Both the position numbers and the translations under genes were made by a program. Below are positions 42,594 through 50,528 of a stretch of 64,000 nt of DNA, one piece after another. The stretch covers positions 124,001 to 188,000 of the forward strand of contig CAZDWC010000005.1 in the NCBI GenBank assembly GCA_964509075.1, written 5' to 3'. The notes under the pieces are model-generated. The model worked only from the letters and a program-made list of their open reading frames with translations. It was not told where the DNA came from and ran no database searches. The stretch's first letter is position 1. Each line of letters opens with the position of its first letter. Source of the stretch: UBA7239 sp964509075 (GTDB lineage: Bacteria; Pseudomonadota; Gammaproteobacteria; Pseudomonadales; UBA7239).

Positions 42594-44267
42594 ATGGAAA
42601 GTTTTGCTGAACTCTTTGAACAAAGTCTGAAAACCGTCGAAATGAATCCGGGCGCCATCGTTACGGGTGTGATTATCGACATCGACAGTGACTGGGTCAC
42701 TGTACACGCCGGTCTGAAATCAGAAGGCGTAATCCCACGCGTACAATTCTTGAATGAGCGCGGTGAATTCACGCTCAATGTCGGTGATGAAGTGCAGGTT
42801 GCGCTGGAAACCGTGGAAGACGGCATGGGTGAAACCCGCCTGTCGCGCGAAAAAGCCAAGCGCGTGGAAGCCTGGAAAGTTCTGGAGAAAGCTTTTGCTG
42901 CAAACGATCCTGTTATCGGTTTGATCAACGGCAAAGTGAAAGGCGGCTTTACTGTTGATGTACAAGGCATCCGCGCGTTCCTGCCGGGTTCTCTGGTTGA
43001 TGTGCGCCCGGTGCGCGATACTGCACACATCGAAGGCAAGGCGCTGGAATTCAAGGTCATCAAACTCGACCAGAAGCGCAACAACATCGTGGTTTCTCGC
43101 CGCGCCGTGCTGGAAACAGCCAACAGCGCCGAGCGTGAAGAATTGCTCGCCAACCTGCAGGAAGGTTCTCGCGTCAAAGGCGTGGTTAAAAATCTTACTG
43201 ACTACGGCGCGTTCGTGGATCTGGGCGGTGTTGATGGCTTGCTGCACATCACCGACATGGCGTGGAAGCGCATCAAGCATCCAAGCGAAATCGTTGCCGT
43301 GGGTGACGAGATCGATGTGAAAGTCCTGAAGTTCGATCGCGAGAAAAACCGCGTATCACTGGGCTTGAAACAGCTGGGCGATGATCCATGGGTGATCATC
43401 ACCAACAAATATCCTGAAGGCACCAAAGTGCGTGCGAAGATCACCAACCTCACCGATTACGGCTGCTTTGCCGAACTCGAAGAAGGTGTTGAAGGTCTGG
43501 TGCACGTATCCGAAATGGATTGGACCAACAAGAACATTCACCCATCCAAAGTGGTTCAGGTTGGTGACGAAGTCGATGTAATGGTTCTGGATATCGATCA
43601 GGATCGCCGTCGTATTTCTCTCGGTATCAAGCAGTGCCAGGAAAACCCCTGGGATGTGTTTGCCCGCAACTTCAACAAAGGCGACAAGATCAGCGGCAAG
43701 ATCAAGTCCATCACTGATTTTGGTGTGTTCATCGGTCTCGAAGGCAACATCGACGGTCTTATTCACTTGTCCGATATTTCCTGGAACGAGACTGGCGAAG
43801 AAGCCGTGCGCAACTTCAAGAAAGGCGATGAGCTGGAAACCGTCATCCTCGCCATTGATCCAGAGCGTGAGCGCATCTCGCTGGGTGTCAAGCAGCTGTT
43901 GAACGATCCTTTCTCCAACTATGTTGCTACCAATGACAAGGGCAGCATTGTAAAAGGTACGGTTGTTGCTGTTGATGCCAAGGCTGCCACGATCAAGCTG
44001 GCCGATGATGTTGAAGCGACACTGAAAGCGTCTGAAATCAGCCGCGACAAAGTGGAAGACGCGCGCAATGCATTGAAAGAAGGCGATGAAGTTGAAGCCA
44101 AGATCATCAGCGTGGATCGCAAGAACCGCAGCATCGGTCTGTCCGTCAAATCGAAAGATGTCGAGGACGAGAAAGATGCCGTGCGCGAGCACAGCAAGAA
44201 GGAAGCCGAACAGTCTGCGCCTACGACTATCGGTGACCTGATCAAAGCGCAAATGCAAAACCAGTAA
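42594..44267 (+). CDS. rpsA: 30S ribosomal protein S1
   Basis: RNA-binding ribosomal protein needed to load most mRNAs on the 30S subunit. It has 557 residues, the same length as E. coli S1. Six S1 domains are visible; repeated signatures are GVVKNLTDYGAFVDLGGVDG, KITNLTDYGCFAELEEGVEG and KIKSITDFGVFIGLEGNIDG. It is followed closely by ihfB, the order seen in Pseudomonas and E. coli. Confidence 0.98.
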   Translation: MESFAELFEQSLKTVEMNPGAIVTGVIIDIDSDWVTVHAGLKSEGVIPRVQFLNERGEFTLNVGDEVQVALETVEDGMGETRLSREKAKRVEAWKVLEKAFAANDPVIGLINGKVKGGFTVDVQGIRAFLPGSLVDVRPVRDTAHIEGKALEFKVIKLDQKRNNIVVSRRAVLETANSAEREELLANLQEGSRVKGVVKNLTDYGAFVDLGGVDGLLHITDMAWKRIKHPSEIVAVGDEIDVKVLKFDREKNRVSLGLKQLGDDPWVIITNKYPEGTKVRAKITNLTDYGCFAELEEGVEGLVHVSEMDWTNKNIHPSKVVQVGDEVDVMVLDIDQDRRRISLGIKQCQENPWDVFARNFNKGDKISGKIKSITDFGVFIGLEGNIDGLIHLSDISWNETGEEAVRNFKKGDELETVILAIDPERERISLGVKQLLNDPFSNYVATNDKGSIVKGTVVAVDAKAATIKLADDVEATLKASEISRDKVEDARNALKEGDEVEAKIISVDRKNRSIGLSVKSKDVEDEKDAVREHSKKEAEQSAPTTIGDLIKAQMQNQ

Positions 44268-44290
44268 TCATTGCCTGAGCAGGTGTGCTT

Positions 44291-44602
44291 GTGGAGCGAA
44301 AAACAGTTACCAAATCTGAATTGATCGAAAGCATCGCGGCGCGACAGGAACAGTTGTCGCCCAAGGATGTGGAACTGGCGATCAAGACGATGCTCGACAG
44401 TATGGCGCAGGTGCTTGCCACCGGTGGTCGTATCGAGATTCGTGGATTTGGCAGTTTTTCGCTGCATTACCGCGCGCCGCGCATAGGTCGCAACCCCAAA
44501 ACCGGCGACACCGTGAAACTGACGGGCAAGTATGTTCCGCATTTCAAGCCGGGCAAGGAGTTGCGTGATCGTGTCAATGACAGTTTGCAGGCGGCAAAAT
44601 AA
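44291..44602 (+). CDS. ihfB: Integration host factor subunit beta
   Basis: DNA-bending nucleoid protein, partner of IhfA. It has 103 residues from the GTG at 44291, which has AGCAGG seven bases upstream; the GTG at 44285 is possible but sits too close to that site. The core TKSELIESIAARQEQLSP, EIRGFGSFSLHYR, RNPKTGD and the tail PHFKPGKELRDRVN match IHF-beta. Seven extra N-terminal residues precede the usual MTKSELIE start. Confidence 0.96.
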   Translation: MERKTVTKSELIESIAARQEQLSPKDVELAIKTMLDSMAQVLATGGRIEIRGFGSFSLHYRAPRIGRNPKTGDTVKLTGKYVPHFKPGKELRDRVNDSLQAAK

Positions 44603-44643
44603 TTGCACTGCATTCTTAATTGTCACGGCAGAGGTTAGAATGA

Positions 44644-44673
44644 ACGGCATGGCGAAAACCATGCCGTTTTTTT
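44644..44673 (+). terminator. Strong terminator after ihfB
   Basis: ACGGCATGG pairs with CCATGCCGT around CGAAAA and is followed by a run of seven Ts. lapA starts 36 bases later and so needs its own promoter or read-through. Confidence 0.92.
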
Positions 44674-44709
44674 ATGGGCGTCTATCACCCGTTTCTGCAG
44701 GAGATTTCC

Positions 44710-45009
44710 ATGCGCTGGGTTTATCGTATCTTGTCGATAGTTGCATTGCTGGCTGGCGCCGGTCTCGGCGCCTGGTTTTATCTCGACAATATGCAGCCAG
44801 TTACTGTCGTATGGTTTGGTCATGCAGTAGACAATATACAGCTCGCGCTGTGGCTGCTGATCTTTTTTGCGGCGGGCACCTTGCTGGGGCTTTCAGTTAG
44901 TGGCGTGCAGGCCTTGCGTCATCAGATGCATCTGCAGATGCTGCGTCGTCAATTGAAAGCGGTTAAACAGAAATCTTCCGCCAAGGCGGTTGCACTGGAG
45001 TCTGCATGA
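44710..45009 (+). CDS. lapA: LapA (DUF1049) inner-membrane protein
   Basis: Small inner-membrane protein of 99 residues with two hydrophobic helices (about 5-22 and 42-65) and a basic cytoplasmic tail. The N-terminus and VTVVWFGHAVDNIQLALWLLIFFAAGTLLG match the lipopolysaccharide assembly protein A family. In E. coli LapA works with LapB in LPS control; lapB is not visible here. The ATG at 44710 has GGAG upstream. The stop overlaps the pyrF start (ATGA). Confidence 0.85.
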   Translation: MRWVYRILSIVALLAGAGLGAWFYLDNMQPVTVVWFGHAVDNIQLALWLLIFFAAGTLLGLSVSGVQALRHQMHLQMLRRQLKAVKQKSSAKAVALESA

Positions 45010-45707
45010 GTCCGTCAGTGCCGCGTGTTGTTATCGCACTTGATTACAGTGATGCCGCGTCTGTATGGGCGCTGGTCGAAAAGTTGTCGCCGCAAGATTG
45101 TCGCCTGAAAGTGGGCAAGGAATTGTTTACCGCCTGTGGCCCGGATCTGGTGCGGCAACTGGTGGCAAAAGGTTTCGATGTTTTTCTCGATCTCAAGTTT
45201 CACGATATTCCCAATACCGTGGCAAAGGCTGTGAAGGCTGCGCGTGATCTCGGTGTGTGGATGGTCAATGTACATGCCTGTGGCGGTGTGCGCATGCTGG
45301 AAGCTGCGCGTGCGGCACTCACCGGGCCTGCAGATCCCTTGCTGATTGCTGTGACAGTGCTGACCAGCATGGAGGAGGCGGACTTGCAGCAGACAGGCAT
45401 TGTGGCGCCGCTTGAGCAGCATATCGTTCATCTTGCGGGGCTTGCTGCAGCATCAGGGTTGGATGGCGTGGTGTGCTCGGCGCGTGAGGCGGCGATGCTG
45501 CGCCAGCAATTCGGCGCTGATTTCTGTCTGGTGACGCCTGGAATACGTCCGCAAGGATCGGCCGGTGATGATCAGCGACGTGTCGTAACGCCACAGGAAG
45601 CTTTGCGGCTGGGGAGTCATTATCTGGTGGTTGGCAGGCCTGTTACGCATGCTGCCGATCCCGCGGCGGCGCTGCAGGATATAAACAGGGAGCTTTCTCT
45701 GCTCTAG
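45006..45707 (+). CDS. pyrF: Orotidine 5'-phosphate decarboxylase
   Basis: Final step of UMP synthesis. It has 233 residues, the usual length. The catalytic FLDLKFHDIPNTV (Lys-Asp pair) is intact; VIALDYSDAASVW at the start and VTPGIRPQG with YLVVGRPVTHAADP near the end bind the phosphate. It is translationally coupled to lapA. Confidence 0.97.
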   Translation: MSPSVPRVVIALDYSDAASVWALVEKLSPQDCRLKVGKELFTACGPDLVRQLVAKGFDVFLDLKFHDIPNTVAKAVKAARDLGVWMVNVHACGGVRMLEAARAALTGPADPLLIAVTVLTSMEEADLQQTGIVAPLEQHIVHLAGLAAASGLDGVVCSAREAAMLRQQFGADFCLVTPGIRPQGSAGDDQRRVVTPQEALRLGSHYLVVGRPVTHAADPAAALQDINRELSLL

Positions 45708-45829
45708 TGTTTTTCTCCATTTGTACGTAAATTCTTACAGCAAATGGCGATCTTGCTGACAGACAGTCGCCGCAGTGTCCGCAACAATTGCGCTTGCAGG
45801 GATGAACAACACAGCAAAGGAGCAATGCC

Positions 45830-46156
45830 ATGCAATCACTTCGTACCATTCTATCCACCGCGCTGGTCGCCGGCAGTCTGTTGGCTGCACCGGTTTTCGC
45901 TGTCGAGACAAACAAGGCTGCTGATGCCGGCAAGCCCGTTGCGGCACAGTCAGTCGAATCGCGCGTTAACATCAACAGTGCCGACGCACAAACTCTCGCC
46001 GAGCGCCTGAACGGTGTGGGTCTGAAAAAAGCCCAGGCGATTGTCAGCTACCGGGAACAACACGGGCCTTTCAAGGCGGTGGATGAGCTTGTGAATGTGG
46101 CGGGAATCGGCGATGCCACGCTTGCCAAAAACCGCGATCTGATCAGTGTGAACTGA
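45830..46156 (+). CDS. ComEA-like helix-hairpin-helix exported protein
   Basis: Small exported DNA-binding protein of 108 residues. A signal peptide (TILSTALVAGSLLAAPVFA, cleavage near residue 24) precedes a linker and one helix-hairpin-helix pair: VNINSADAQTLAERLNGVGLKKAQAIVSYRE and VAGIGDATLAKN. The family binds DNA taken up during natural transformation, where it is periplasmic; such a role here is likely but not shown. It appears to be a single gene. GGAG lies upstream of the ATG, and a terminator follows at 46197. Confidence 0.88.
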   Translation: MQSLRTILSTALVAGSLLAAPVFAVETNKAADAGKPVAAQSVESRVNINSADAQTLAERLNGVGLKKAQAIVSYREQHGPFKAVDELVNVAGIGDATLAKNRDLISVN

Positions 46157-46196
46157 CTTTTACTTTCTTCAATAAATCCTTGAAATCCCTGTATAA

Positions 46197-46220
46197 AACC
46201 CGGCATGTCCGGGTTTTTTT
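46197..46220 (+). terminator. Rho-independent terminator after comEA-like gene
   Basis: AACCCGG pairs with CCGGGTT around CATGT and is followed by a T-run of seven. Confidence 0.9.
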
Positions 46221-46336
46221 GTCTGTGTGTCTTATTTGACTTCAGCGGTTATTGGGCTAGACCGAAAGGGAAGAGTAGGGATTGCTGACAGGGGCCGTGC
46301 CCGCAGTGATCATTCCGTTGGCAGGAGTTGTTTGGC

Positions 46337-47191
46337 ATGCCCATCATTATCGGTGTCGTTCTGGTTCTGGGATCCTGTATTACCGGATTCCTGTTGTCAG
46401 GGGGGAATCTGCTGGCTTTGTTTCAGCCTTTCGAGTTGCTGATCATCGGCGGCTCGGCTCTGGGAGCCATGGTGATTTCCAACCCGATGCACGTCACTGT
46501 TGGCGTGCTGAAATCCATGGGGCCACTGTTTGCAGGCCCGAAATACACCAAAACGTTTTATCTGGAATTGCTGGCACTGATGTTCCAGATTTTCAACAAG
46601 ATGCGCAGGGAAGGCCTGATTGCCATTGAGGGTGATGTGGAGGATCCGCACAGCAGCGCAATCTTTTCCAATTATCCAGCGATCATGAAGGATCATCACG
46701 CGATTGAATTCATCTGCGACTACCTGCGCATTATGGTAGTTGGCGATATGTCTTCACACGAGCTGGAAAATCTGATGGATGTCGAGCTGGAGACGCATCA
46801 TCACGAAGCGCATCTGGTGCCCGCAGCCATACAGGCTGTCGGTGATGGTTTACCGGGTTTCGGTATTGTCGCGGCTGTTATGGGCATCGTAATCACCATG
46901 GGCTCCTTAGGTGGGCCGCCGGAAGAATTGGGCCACCACGTGGGTGCGGCATTGGTGGGAACATTTCTGGGGATATTGCTGGCCTATGGTTTTGCGTCCC
47001 CGTTTTCTGCTGCGTTGGGTCACAAGGTTGCCGATGAGGGAAAATTTTACGAAGTGATCAAGGTGTGTCTGATCGCTTGTGTGAATGGTACTGCGCCAAA
47101 AATTGCTGTGGAATTTGGCAGGAAAACTATTCCGCATAAATCGCGGCCTTCGTTCGAGGAGTTGGAAGAGCGTGTCAAACAGGCCAAATAA
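46337..47191 (+). CDS. motA: Flagellar motor stator protein MotA
   Basis: Inner-membrane subunit of the proton-driven flagellar stator. It has 284 residues, near E. coli MotA (295). Four hydrophobic segments lie near residues 3-22, 28-50, 170-190 and 198-220. The cytoplasmic loop holds the conserved charged region around RREGLIAIEGDVEDP and HAIEFICDYLR. PGFGIVAAVMGIVITM is the motor-helix signature. The ATG at 46337 has AGGAG nine bases upstream. motB follows 18 bases later. No other flagellar or chemotaxis genes are nearby. Confidence 0.95.
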   Translation: MPIIIGVVLVLGSCITGFLLSGGNLLALFQPFELLIIGGSALGAMVISNPMHVTVGVLKSMGPLFAGPKYTKTFYLELLALMFQIFNKMRREGLIAIEGDVEDPHSSAIFSNYPAIMKDHHAIEFICDYLRIMVVGDMSSHELENLMDVELETHHHEAHLVPAAIQAVGDGLPGFGIVAAVMGIVITMGSLGGPPEELGHHVGAALVGTFLGILLAYGFASPFSAALGHKVADEGKFYEVIKVCLIACVNGTAPKIAVEFGRKTIPHKSRPSFEELEERVKQAK

Positions 47192-47209
47192 TTTTCGGGT
47201 GCTTTGCTG

Positions 47210-48160
47210 ATGGCCAAGAAGGAAGGCGAACAGCCCATCATTATCAAGAAGGTCAAGAAGGGCGGGCACGGTCATCATGGCGGTGCCTGGAAAGTGGCGT
47301 TCGCCGATTTCACGACCGCGATGATGGCGTTTTTCCTGTTGATGTGGCTGCTGGGTTCCACTACCAAGCCACAACAGCAAGCAATTGCCGGCTATTTCAA
47401 TAATCCTTCCAGCGCTTCACCCATTGGGCCCGGCGGATCATCGCCGGGTGTAATTCCGATGCAGGATGCCACCACGCCGCCACCTGCGGGGCAGATTGAC
47501 AATCAAATGTCCGAGAGTCCACATAACGAAAATACTGCGCCATCTGAAAAGGAAAACAGCGAAGAGGCGCCAGAGGAAACGCCTGCCGAGAAAGAAAAGG
47601 AACGCGTCAGGCATGAAGAGCAGAAAAAGCTGGAAGCCCTTCAGGAAAAGCTGGAACAGGCACTGGAAAAAGAACAGGTTTTTTCATTGCTGAAAGATCA
47701 GGTGTTGATTGATATTACGCCGATGGGATTGCGCATACAGATTATCGACAAGGAAAACCGGCCCAGTTTCAATTCCGGAAGTGCACAGATCAATTTTTAT
47801 ACGGAAGAGGTGCTGGAGGCGTTGGCGCCCTTGATCGACAAGGTGCCGAATCGAATCAGTATTACCGGGCACACAGATGCGACTCCCTATGCTCAAGGTG
47901 CGCGATACACGAATTGGGAGCTGTCGGCAGATCGTGCCAATACAGCGCGTCGCGGGTTGATTGCAGGTGGCTATCCGGAAGAAAAAATTGCCAAAGTGGA
48001 AGGATTTGCCGCTTCTCTGCCTTTTGATGAGGAGGATGCCATGAATCCCATCAATCGCCGTATTGCTATCCTGCTGTTGAAAAAAGAAGTGGATGAGGGA
48101 ATGCGTAAGGATGTCGGCATCAATGCAGAAAGATTTCTGCAGGATGGGAATCTGGAATGA
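47210..48160 (+). CDS. motB: Flagellar motor stator protein MotB
   Basis: Second stator subunit, anchored to peptidoglycan. It has 316 residues. One membrane helix (about 30-50, FADFTTAMMAFFLLMWLLG) carries the essential proton-binding aspartate (Asp33). A long acidic, Lys/Glu-rich linker (about 95-160) follows, then a C-terminal OmpA-like domain (ITGHTDATPY, NWELSADRANTARR) that binds peptidoglycan. The ATG at 47210 has only a weak ribosome site and may depend on motA translation. It converges with pabB, 14 bases apart. Confidence 0.95.
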   Translation: MAKKEGEQPIIIKKVKKGGHGHHGGAWKVAFADFTTAMMAFFLLMWLLGSTTKPQQQAIAGYFNNPSSASPIGPGGSSPGVIPMQDATTPPPAGQIDNQMSESPHNENTAPSEKENSEEAPEETPAEKEKERVRHEEQKKLEALQEKLEQALEKEQVFSLLKDQVLIDITPMGLRIQIIDKENRPSFNSGSAQINFYTEEVLEALAPLIDKVPNRISITGHTDATPYAQGARYTNWELSADRANTARRGLIAGGYPEEKIAKVEGFAASLPFDEEDAMNPINRRIAILLLKKEVDEGMRKDVGINAERFLQDGNLE

Positions 48161-48174
48161 ATTTCAGTTTTCTG

Positions 48175-49617
48175 TCAGTTGCATGCGTCCAGCAGGGCCT
48201 GGATCTTGGTGGATGATTCTTCCAGTTCGCTGTCGCAGTCAGAGTCGGCAACAATGCCACCGCCGCCCCAGCAATAAATCTTCTCTCCCTGCAGCAACAG
48301 CGTGCGAATGGTGATATTACTGTCCATGGCGCCGTGTGCTGAAAAGCAGGCAATTGTGCCGCAATAAATGCTACGCTGGGCCGTTTCCAGGGCATCGATG
48401 ATTTGCATGGCGCGCAACTTGGGAGCGCCGGTGATCGAGCCGCCGGGAAAACAGGCCTGCAATAAATCTGCGCCGTTCAGTTCGGGTTTGAGCTGGCCGC
48501 TGATGCTGCTGACAAGGTGATGCACATTGGCAAAACTTTGCAGTTCAAAGAGTTTTTCGGTTTTTACACTGCCAGTTTCGCAGACCTTGCCAAGATCGTT
48601 ACGCAGCAAGTCCACGATCATCAGGTTCTCCGCCCGGTTTTTGGGGTCTGATGACAGCAATTCGGCGTTTTTTCTATCTTCGGCAGGATCGCTGTGGCGG
48701 GCTGCGGTTCCCTTGATGGGCTGAGTCACCACCCGGTGCTGAGTGTCCATCTGCAGAAAGCGTTCTGGTGAAAAGCTCAGGATTGTCGTGTCAGCTTCAC
48801 CCAGTATCGGCAACAAGGTGCAGAATGGCGATGGCATGCGCTTGCGCAGTTGCAGGTAAATATCGATGGGGCTGTTGTTTATGCGTGCCTGAAAGCGTCT
48901 GGAGAAGTTGATCTGGTAACAATCGCCTGCTTGTATAAGATCCTGTATGGCAGAAAATTTTTCCTTGTACTGCGAAGCAGTCATGTCGCAGGAAAAAGCT
49001 TGCGACAAGCTAACGGACTTCGCTGATGGCGGAATGATTTCGTATTGCAGACTTGCAGTTTGTAACAAAGCAGGAAGCCGCTGCTGCAATTCGCTGTTGC
49101 AGTGCGGATGTATTACCAGCCAACTTTGTTTTTGTTGGTGATCCTGTATGCAGGCCCAACCATAAAAGCCGAACTGCATGCCCGGGATATTGATGTCGTC
49201 TGTCTCGTGACGACGGGTTTGCAGATATTCACGAGCAAGGTCGTAACTGCAATAACCGATCAGGCCTCCACAAAAAGGCAGGGCTTGCTTGATGCATTCC
49301 CGGTAATCGATGGCGGCATTTTCAATGTGATCCAGCAGATTGTGCAGGTTGGCGAAACTGTCGTTGACGAGTGGCAGTGAGGGGGGTTGCAGGCCATGCC
49401 AGCTGGCTTGCCCTCGCCGTGTTTGCAGCCAGTATTCGGGCGCGGCTGTCAGTATGTCAAAGCGGCCTCTGGGCGCAGTGTTGTGTGCTGCGTCGCAATC
49501 ACTTTGCAGCATCACTGCCATTGGCAGTTGACAGGCAATGGTGTGAAAATAGCCGGCGCTGTCTGGCTGGTAAGGCAAGGTCAGAAGCTGTGGCGAAGGT
49601 GTATTAGGCGAATTCAT
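48175..49617 (-). CDS. pabB: Aminodeoxychorismate synthase component I
   Basis: Converts chorismate, with ammonia from the PabA subunit, to 4-amino-4-deoxychorismate on the path to folate. It has 480 residues, close to E. coli PabB (453). The chorismate-binding half carries GDCYQINFSRRF, the TQPIKGTAAR lysine, NRAENLMIVDLLRNDLG, and PGGSITGAPKLRAMQ. The ATG at 49617 (MNSPNTPSPQ) is chosen; a TTG 18 bases upstream is possible. No pabA or pabC gene is adjacent. Confidence 0.93.
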   Translation of the reverse strand: MNSPNTPSPQLLTLPYQPDSAGYFHTIACQLPMAVMLQSDCDAAHNTAPRGRFDILTAAPEYWLQTRRGQASWHGLQPPSLPLVNDSFANLHNLLDHIENAAIDYRECIKQALPFCGGLIGYCSYDLAREYLQTRRHETDDINIPGMQFGFYGWACIQDHQQKQSWLVIHPHCNSELQQRLPALLQTASLQYEIIPPSAKSVSLSQAFSCDMTASQYKEKFSAIQDLIQAGDCYQINFSRRFQARINNSPIDIYLQLRKRMPSPFCTLLPILGEADTTILSFSPERFLQMDTQHRVVTQPIKGTAARHSDPAEDRKNAELLSSDPKNRAENLMIVDLLRNDLGKVCETGSVKTEKLFELQSFANVHHLVSSISGQLKPELNGADLLQACFPGGSITGAPKLRAMQIIDALETAQRSIYCGTIACFSAHGAMDSNITIRTLLLQGEKIYCWGGGGIVADSDCDSELEESSTKIQALLDACN

Positions 49618-49675
49618 TACAATGCTGATGCGCAAACTTCAATGACAAGTCGATGATGTGTCGGGTATAAGCTGA

Positions 49676-49978
49676 ATGCGATTTTTTCCGCTGGAAAAAC
49701 TGCACCGTCTGCACGATGGTTACCGTCGTGCCCTTGTGATCGAAGGGCGCAATCTACTCCTTTTCCAGCACGATGGCCAGATTCACATTATTGACAATTA
49801 TTGTCCGCACGCCGGTGCACGTCTGGAGCGCGCCAGTATCAGCGGCTGTGAATTGCGCTGCCCCTGGCACGGCATCGCCTTTGATATCAATACTGGGCAG
49901 GCGGCAAGCTGTGGCCTGGCTTTGATAAAATATCCGCCCGTCTACCGCGAGCAAAGTGTAGGCATAGAGTTGCAATGA
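49676..49978 (+). CDS. Rieske [2Fe-2S] ferredoxin-like protein
   Basis: Small electron-carrier protein of 100 residues, nothing but a Rieske domain. The cluster ligands are visible as CPHAG and, 18 residues on, CPWHG (C-x-H...C-x-x-H). No signal peptide, so cytoplasmic. No oxygenase partner is nearby. It lies 13 bases before rraA and is probably co-transcribed with it. The electron donor and acceptor are unknown. Confidence 0.88.
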   Translation: MRFFPLEKLHRLHDGYRRALVIEGRNLLLFQHDGQIHIIDNYCPHAGARLERASISGCELRCPWHGIAFDINTGQAASCGLALIKYPPVYREQSVGIELQ

Positions 49979-49991
49979 GGAGAGATGATTG

Positions 49992-50471
49992 ATGACGATT
50001 TCCACCCCGGATTTGTGCGATGCCCACGAGCAGGAAGTGGTTGTACTGGAGCCCTTGTTTCGCAGTTACGGAGGCCGTCAGGCTTTTGGTGGCGAAGTGG
50101 TGACAGTCAAATGTTTCGAGGACAATTCGCGCGTAAAGGAGTTACTGGCGACGCCAGGTCACGGACGTGTGCTGGTTGTGGATGGCGGTGGATCACTGCG
50201 CCGTGCGTTGATGGGCGACATGATTGCCGAGAGTGCGGTCAGCAATGGTTGGGGTGGTGTGCTGATTTATGGTGCGGTGCGGGATGTCGAAGCTTTTGCG
50301 GCACTGGATCTCGGCGTGCAGGCGTTGGGAGCCATTCCGCTGAAAACCGACAGGCGCGGTTTGGGCGACGTCAATGTGCCGGTGCGCTTTGGTGGTGTGA
50401 CCATCAAGCCCGGGGATTATCTGTATGCAGACAACAACGGTGTGATTGTTTCAGGCAAGGCCCTGCTGTAA
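49992..50471 (+). CDS. rraA: Ribonuclease E activity regulator RraA
   Basis: Trimeric protein that binds RNase E and inhibits it; formerly misnamed MenG. It has 159 residues, the usual length. Seen are TPDLCDAHEQEVVVLEPLFRSYGG, RVLVVDGGGSLRRALMGD, GWGGVLIYGAVRDVEAF and FGGVTIKPGDYLYADNNGV. GAGGAG sits nine bases before the ATG at 49992. It converges with sppA. Confidence 0.95.
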   Translation: MTISTPDLCDAHEQEVVVLEPLFRSYGGRQAFGGEVVTVKCFEDNSRVKELLATPGHGRVLVVDGGGSLRRALMGDMIAESAVSNGWGGVLIYGAVRDVEAFAALDLGVQALGAIPLKTDRRGLGDVNVPVRFGGVTIKPGDYLYADNNGVIVSGKALL

Positions 50472-50504
50472 TCGCGGTTGTTTATGGTCACGGCTGGTTC
50501 TAAT

Positions 50505-50528
50505 ACGCCCGGCGCAGACAACGGGCGT
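50505..50528. terminator. Weak stem-loop between rraA and sppA
   Basis: ACGCCC pairs with GGGCGT across a 12-base loop between the two convergent genes. It lacks a T-run, so it is at best a weak terminator. Confidence 0.35.

Noticed and set aside
46226..46336. Possible sigma-28 (FliA) promoter before motA
   Set aside because: The best match (ACCGAAAG for the GCCGATAA -10) is too poor to claim.
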